Shown piece by piece: positions 57,811 to 64,000 of a DNA stretch of 64,000 nucleotides. Under the pieces are notes generated by a model, which was given only the letters and a program-made list of their open reading frames with translations, had not been told where the DNA came from and searched no databases. Every line of letters starts with the position of its first letter. The stretch's first letter is position 1. Position numbers and translations under genes: made by a program. This DNA comes from Capitulum mitella (Eukaryota > Arthropoda > Thecostraca > Pollicipedomorpha > Pollicipedidae), in assembly GCA_030062745.1 (NCBI GenBank), contig CP099839.1:30413904-30477903 (forward strand), written 5' to 3'.

Positions 57811-58894
57811 TTGAATCCAGAAATCATGGCGATTCAAAGTTGGTCCACTGCAAACTACGGAATCCAGATTGGCGCGGAAACTCTGCTTAGCGAAGTAAAC
57901 AGCGAGCCATTATTTCAGAAAAGCGTTTTTCTCTATGCCTGTCCGGCCGGAGGTATGTGTGATCGGCACGTGCCGCGCATTATTTGAAAGGCCTCGCGCT
58001 CTTCCATTGTATGCTAACTTTCATCACGCTGTGGCCTGTGCTGGTGCGTGATGCGCGCTTCAGTCGAATTTTTAGACGAGGTTGAACGAGAATTACCAAC
58101 AGCGTCAAACATCGTCTCGGTTTCAGCGAGTTTTTTCGGTAACCACGAGTCGGATCGACTCGAAACGCGTCAACTCAGAACGGGAGTTGAACGGGCAGTC
58201 GCGTAGTACGCACCACGTTTGAGGGTTCGCGGCACGCGCCACGCGCAAATGGTGGTAACGTAAAATTGAAACATTATTCAGGAGTGAATGTGGCGCTGGC
58301 GATCCCGAGATCGCAGTGACCATGAAAAACCACCACGGTGTAGTTCCGTGAACCGCCTTTCGTTCGTAGCCACAGCCAAACGCCTTCGTCCTACAGTTTG
58401 GGCGCCACACCACCCGTAAGGGGACCAGGCACTCATTCTGGAATCTCTTGTCGGCTCCAGTTCATTATCCTGTAGAATTTGTGCGCTTTTTTTAATTTAG
58501 AATTATACCGGCGTGTAGGCCGTTCTAATGCGCCCCAAAGCCACCCGAAATATGATCGTATTTTGCCGCGGTTCAGATGCAGTCTGCAGTCTATCTTTCG
58601 TGAAGTCATACATGTCTGAATGCGGATTTTTCGCGAAAAATCCCTCACTGGCTGCAGTGTTCGGCCAGATTTGCAATCAAAGAAGCTGACTGACGCGTAC
58701 GCAACCAAATACCGGGGATTCGCTGCGTAAAAAGGTTGGCCGCTCTTTGTTATCAAAGCGGTCATGGTTCCAGCAAGCTGTATCGACACCTCAAGGTCAC
58801 AGCGACTCGACACGGGTATCGTCTCGAAGAGAACGCTCATTGGTAAGGCATCATCCACGTACAACAGTGGGCAGCACGTGCCAAGCTCATAGGA

Positions 58895-59090
58895 TTACAG
58901 ACCAGAATGGGCTTTTGTAACGTTTCGTTTTATTCTGTAGCATCAGACCTAGAGGCCGATTTCGCCTGTCGTCGACAAGGAAATTGTAACCGCATCGCAT
59001 TTCGGTACAGGCTGGTACGCGCCGCGGTACCAGGTGCCCGCCTCGGGCAGGAGTGTATAACACAATACATGTTGCTTTTATTGTACAGAG
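58895..59090 (+). repeat. Dispersed repeat family, copy 2
   Basis: Second copy of the family at 57600-57810, about 1.3 kb away in the same orientation, diverged and with a rearranged middle; it ends catgttgcttttattgtac. Confidence 0.55.
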
Positions 59091-59095
59091 CCAAT

Positions 59096-61149
59096 TAGCT
59101 GTCTAGCTATCGTTGGTTTGCCGATTCGATTATTTAACGATCTGTCTCAAAGTTGAACCCGGTCCGTTAGCGTGGTTACTGAGTACAAACATGTCGGAGT
59201 TGGCATGTGTCGGTCTGAGGTCAGAAACGAACGAGCAGAGACAAACAATCAAACAGACTGGACTGTGATGATGCAATCTGTTTGGTACCGACGCCCGAGC
59301 ACCACCTCAATGACCGTGTTGGCTCCGACCCGGCGGAGTGGTGCCTGATGTGTTAGATGACAAATGTCAGTAGTCGGTTCTTGTATACCTTAGTATGGGG
59401 ATTTTCAAATTGTCGACTCCGGTGACGTATAATGGGAGAAGGGTCGCATTGAAGCACCGTGACCTCAGTGAACAAAATGAATACTGCACGAGCAAAAAGC
59501 CATGTTAGACGGTCATTCCGAATTGGGCACCACATGAATGCCTACAGGAGGTGGTCGTTTGGCCCAATTTTGCGGCTTGGAGGACGACCGGGAGATTTAC
59601 TTGTCTGCTCAGGGTGCTCGTTACTGTGACGGATCGGCCGTGTTCGGCAGGAAATAGTCTGATTAGATTCAACACCGACCCGAAATAGCCCATTAAGCTA
59701 TTGCCAATGCGGTTAAAAGGCCTTTACAAGCTTTACGCTTGGTTGGAAGCATCGGAATGGGCTGATATGCAAATGCAACTCGAATTTATTGTTAGCACGT
59801 AGTGAGCGACCAGAGGGAGAGCAGGGACATGGTGCCATGGACCTCCACCTTCCTCATTTAGTTTTTTTTAACATCGACAGTTTTACTTAGTTCGGAATAT
59901 CTTATACTTGTTTGCGGTGAGAAAAGAGGAAGGATGTCGCTGTTACATCCCCTAATACGACTCTTGAAATATATTCTTGGAAAAGGCAGCTTGAATGGAT
60001 GATTAATACGTGTACGTTTATTTAGGACACCATTTCGTTACTTCAGCTTTAAGCATTCAGAAAAAAATAGGGGACAACATTCAGCCTAGTTTGCTGCAAC
60101 ATTGAAGTTGACTGTCTGCATTTACTGCCTCGTCCATCCCAGCTGAATTATGCTGGCCATTAAGTCAGGCCACGTATTCGATAGCGAGACACGGTGAAAC
60201 ACTAATCAAGCTTCAGCAGTGTGCCGTATGGGTGGAAAGAAACTTGTGAGACATATTTCTCTCACATCTTCGGGTCAGCTCTCCTATGGCACGAGTAGCG
60301 CCCACAACTGCAAATGTGTCGTTTGCTTTGCATCTTGCAGGTTCACAGGTCTTTCACTAAAGCTATCTATGGCTTCAGAAGTAAATAATTTACTATGCTT
60401 CAAAGGTAATTATCGTCCAATAAGGACCACTGAAAACCGAACAGCTCTTGCGAAAATAAGAAACCATTTAAAGCTTCTGAATCGATTTTATGTCAGACCC
60501 TGTGACATGTTGAGCAGTGCAAATAACAGACAGTCTGAGCGTCATTGTCATCATAGGACGTAGTGAGCCTCTAAGTCAACAAGGATTGAGTTAAACGTTC
60601 GGTATGGGCCAGCGATAGTGATTTTTCGGGCTGATAACCACGTTACATCGAAATATACGGCTTTCACTAGGGATGTTCAGTTATTAAGGAGTTACTTACC
60701 TTTTTCCACCATATCCAGAATTTCGTACGCTATGTGGTCCTCGTGACTGTTTAAGGAGTGATGTTCGTTTTCTTTAACTCTCTTTCAACAATTTGTTTTT
60801 TTCAGTTGTGCAGTATCGTCAGCGATGTACGCGCCTGAGGTTTCAGCTGTCAGCTTGTTGGGTAGAATACTAAAATAGATCGACAAAAGTTGCATTTCGC
60901 AGTGGGACGCCGCAAAATATACATTTCAAACATCATTTAAAGACGTGCTTTTTAATTTTCAAAATAACACCATGTACAAAACGGACGACCGGATGAGATA
61001 TCCCGGATTACGTGAACCCCTAACAACCTCAGGCCTGCCTCAGTAGGGCAGCCCACGGTGGAGCGGCTCTGCCGCGCCTCATGGGCCTCCCAGGCGACGT
61101 ATACGCACCATCAGTCCCGTCCCAGAGTTGGCTGACAGGCGGGAGTGTC
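59096..61149. other. Intron 3, no gene seen
   Basis: Only short frames, including an unrecognised 114-codon one at 60219-60563. Confidence 0.45.
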
Positions 61150-61735
61150 CGCGGCGCCTTGCGCCGGCGCTGCTCCGTCGGCGTCTGAGAGGAGCACCCT
61201 GAGACCGCCTCTGGGACCGCCGCGAGGCTGGAGGGGACGGTGGTCGTCGGCGTCTGAGAGGAGCACCCTGGGACCGCCTCTGGGACCGCCGGGAGGCTGG
61301 AGGGGACGGTGGTCGTCGGCGTCTGAGAGGAGCACCCTGGGACCGCCTCTGGGACCGCCGCGAGCCTGGAGGGGACGGTGGTCGTCGGCGTCTGAGAGGA
61401 GCACCCTGGGACCGCCTCTGGGACCGCCGCGAGGCTGGAGGGGACGGTGGTCGTCGGCGTCTGAGAGGAGCACCCTGGGACCGCCTCTGGGACCGCCGTG
61501 AGGCCGGAGCGGACGGTGGTCGTCGGCGTCTGAGAGGAGCACCCTGAGACCGCCTCTGGGACCGCCGGGAGGCTGGAGGGACGGTGGTCGTCGGCGTCCG
61601 AGAGGAGCACCCTGGGACCGCCTCTGGGACCGCCGCGAGGCTGGAGGGGACGGTGGTCGTCGGCGTCTGAGAGGAGCACCCTGAGACCGCCTCTGCGACT
61701 GCCGGGAGGCCGGAGGGGACGGTGGTCGGGCCGCA
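61150..61735. repeat. 69-bp minisatellite in intron 3
   Basis: The gagaggagcaccctg core recurs every 69 bases (61187, 61256, 61325, 61394 and on), about eight units. Because 69 is 23 codons, several minus-strand frames stay open, the longest 331 codons (61079-62074), and the peptide changes frame in mid-array after a one-base indel near 61580. That is expected for a noncoding GC-rich array and argues against a real protein. Confidence 0.9.
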
Positions 61736-61769
61736 GCCTCCCTCAGACGGGCAGCTGTGGCCCCGGGGA

Positions 61770-62110
61770 CTGCACAAGAACGGAACGGTCCCCGCCGCCG
61801 GCAGAGAACCTCGAACCCGTACCCAGGACAGGAACGGAATGGTCCCCGCCGCCGGTAGAGGGGACCGAGCCCAAAACAGAAACAGAACAGAGCTCACCAC
61901 CTGCACGGAGACTGAGATCTTAAGCCGTGACAGGTACAGAATGGTCTCCGCCGCCAGCAAAGAGCCTCGGAACCAAACCCAGTACAGGAACAGATCAGAC
62001 GTCAATGCCGGCAGAGAGACCGAGATGCTGGCTCTGGACAGGAACAGGTCAGACCAGACCACCAACAGTGACACTGAGACGTGCTGCGTCGCTGGCAGAG
62101 CAATTGGCCG
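61770..62110 (+). repeat. Degenerate ~51-54-bp tandem repeat adjoining the 69-bp array
   Basis: GGAACGGTCCCCGCCGCCGG recurs as near copies at 61836 and 61938, with aggaacag-type spacers. The array decays rightwards. It explains the 136-codon + strand frame here (61722-62132), which I do not call a gene. Confidence 0.6.
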
Positions 62111-64000
62111 TCCGCTGAGGATTGTCTTTTGACCGGAACACGTGCCTACTGGGCACTGGTGAATTTAATGTCATTCACGACACCCTATACTTGTCACAAT
62201 TCAAACAGTATGATTCAAGACAGCTGTTGTAAACTGACCTAAGACGCCACTAGCAATGGCAATTGATATCCGTAAAACCGATACAATCCTGGAGACGAGA
62301 ACGGCCGCAGGCCTTCTGCAAAGAGGGGAGAGGGGCCAAATCTTCATCCATGCAATCCTAAACTATCCTCAAATGTTGGATTGTGGCGGGATGTCAACCA
62401 CTTTTTTTCGCCATTTTCCGGATATTAACATGTATTTAAAAAAATGGTTGGAAAACAAAAAACAAATTCTTGTCCGAAAAAAGGAGACCAAATGGAGATC
62501 GTTCAGTTTCAAGTCTGCAGAATTTACCCGCTTGCTGCGGACTGACACTGTCCAAAAACGTTTGGGTCACACCTTAACTTTAGCCACATGCGCACTCATC
62601 ATGAGATAAAGACTATATTGTCTTTGTCGGAAAAGAAGGTTATTGCGAACCGCTAGCAACGAGCCACGCATCATTATCCCGGCGGCGTATTCTCCATACT
62701 CTGTCCGAGGGACGCTGGAGGCTTTAGAGAGAAAGCGATGTACGACCTGGCTGCCCTTCCTCCGTTCAAGCCCACATAAGTTATTATACTGACACGGACG
62801 GTCTTGAATTAGTTTAGTCGTCTCCATTGTGATCTGAAGCGCGATGACGTGTTCGAAAAATCTCGTGTCATGACTATACTGTAGGGTGCTGCGTGACGCG
62901 GTATTAGCTTTAAAATGTTACATGCCACAGGCGCCGCCCAAGGGGTGTCCGGGCCCCCCTCTTAGGCCCACATTTGTTGTGAAAACCATTGCATATCGTC
63001 TTCCCAGCGGGCGGTTTTCGTATGATTTCAGTTCACACTGAGCTCCGCCCCCCCCCCCTCTTAAGAAAGTCTTGGCTGCGCCCCTATTACATGCTGCTAA
63101 GCATTCTTAGTTATGTAAAGTTAGTAAGCATGCCGCATAATGAATGTTCTAGAAGTTTTTGCCACATTTTATGCATTAAAGTCGTATCCTGCGTTGCCTT
63201 TATGGCTTGAGTCATAATTGACACTTCTGAAGTTACTGCAAGTATGTTTGATTTCGCTTCGTGTCTGGGTGATGTAGTATCATAACCAATGTAGTAGCCA
63301 GATAGTCACTTGTGCTGCATTTTGTGACCCTATGAAATGAAGGAAAACGCGCACGCCTTGATGAATAAATGTCCAAAACAACAAAAGTCCCGAAAGCCTT
63401 CAACAATTTTGCAAATCCCTCAGAAATGTTACCACTTTTTTGTACTTCGCAGATTTTGATGAGATCCTGCCCAGCAGAGGCTTACACGGCTGTTCTTTTC
63501 CTTAGCCGTCCCGCTCCACAGCCAAAGCACCCTACCCGCAGCCAGCCGCAGCTTTAACCGGAGGTCCAACAGTGCGCCATTGGCCAGCCGTGTCGTTTGT
63601 TTTGGAATTTCATTTAAAAAACATTTCTCTAGGGTAAAGCGATGCTTGAATATGAATCAGGTGAAAAAAACAACACAGCTGTAACTCCTGAAAAGCTACT
63701 AAATGGCTGCATCGTACCAGTCTATCTGGTTACCTATCGTTCCACTTGAATCATGCTTTTTCGTATGACATGCGTGTATAAATGTAACCCAGCTTACTTA
63801 TCCTATTCCTATCATAGGCAAGTTGGTTGAACTGTTTGAGTTTGAGAAACCCACCATAGGAACATGTATGGATTGCCTACTTTATCCATAATTATTGACC
63901 AATCAGAAATTGAAACAATAACCGCAATGTGGCCTAACATCGTTGTGACCCTGTTGACCCACCAGATGGACTACCTTTCCTGAAAATGGCTTGCTAAACT
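62111..64000. other. Intron 3, distal part in window
   Basis: A 117-codon + frame (62256-62609) is unrecognised. Short segments with C tracts near 62950-63090 (aagtcttggctgcgcccct) look like transposon remnants. No exon 4 candidate. Confidence 0.4.

Noticed and set aside
61029-62132. Frames of 331, 216, 143 and 136 codons
   Set aside because: Generated by the 69-bp array and an adjoining degenerate repeat; the peptide switches frame within the array.
50784-64000. A fourth channel exon in the window
   Set aside because: No acceptor followed by NN-TAY-GG was found on the + strand, and no TM2-like hydrophobic frame follows any candidate.

Overview
This window is eukaryotic, repeat-dense genomic DNA. 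It has no bacterial-style operons, no long intact genes and no rRNA. Coding signal is confined to short GC-rich islands bounded by GT/AG splice sites. The remainder is intron or intergenic sequence filled with DNA transposons, minisatellites and microsatellites. The coding exons have very high GC at third codon positions. The transposon load (TTAA-target elements, a hAT element) and a TWK-like potassium channel suggest an invertebrate animal. An arthropod or other ecdysozoan is my guess, but the phylum cannot be fixed from the sequence.

The one gene I can identify is on the + strand: the 5' part of a two-pore-domain (K2P/TWK-type) potassium channel. Exon 1 (33525-33680), exon 2 (37871-38007) and exon 3 (50641-50783) join in frame. 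They encode about 146 residues: cytosolic N-terminus, TM1, the extracellular cap and the first pore helix with TTIG of the selectivity filter. Intron 3 splits the first glycine codon of the filter GYG. I found no continuation before the window ends, so the rest of the channel lies downstream.

Layout. 1-33 kb: upstream sequence with a foldback element (1.7-2.5 kb), a candidate minus-strand exon (2.7 kb), hairpins (6.5 and 21.7 kb), and TTAA-type elements at 9.0-10.2, 17.9-18.9, 20.0-21.1, 25.8-27.0 and 29.1 kb. It also holds a related element at 11.6-12.8 kb and minisatellites at 0.6, 5.0, 24.6-25.7 and 28.6 kb. 33.5-38 kb: exons 1 and 2, separated by another TTAA element and an 18-bp minisatellite that runs into the exon 2 acceptor. 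38.9-45.0 kb (intron 2): a nested transposon stack. One TTAA-family element is split by a second TTAA family, which is split by a 3.7-kb hAT element with a perfect 8-bp target duplication, which itself carries further TTAA-type ends. 46.9-50.6 kb: a GC island, a tRNA-like sequence, a 21-bp minisatellite and a 56-bp minisatellite ending exactly in exon 3. 50.8-64 kb: intron 3, with a dispersed repeat pair and a 69-bp minisatellite.

The most interesting signal is at the splice acceptors of exons 2 and 3. Both are directly abutted by tandem arrays that become more regular toward the exon. In the exon 3 case the 56-bp unit contains a copy of the acceptor itself plus the first 13 bases of the exon, so at least 13 copies of the real splice site are lined up in front of it.
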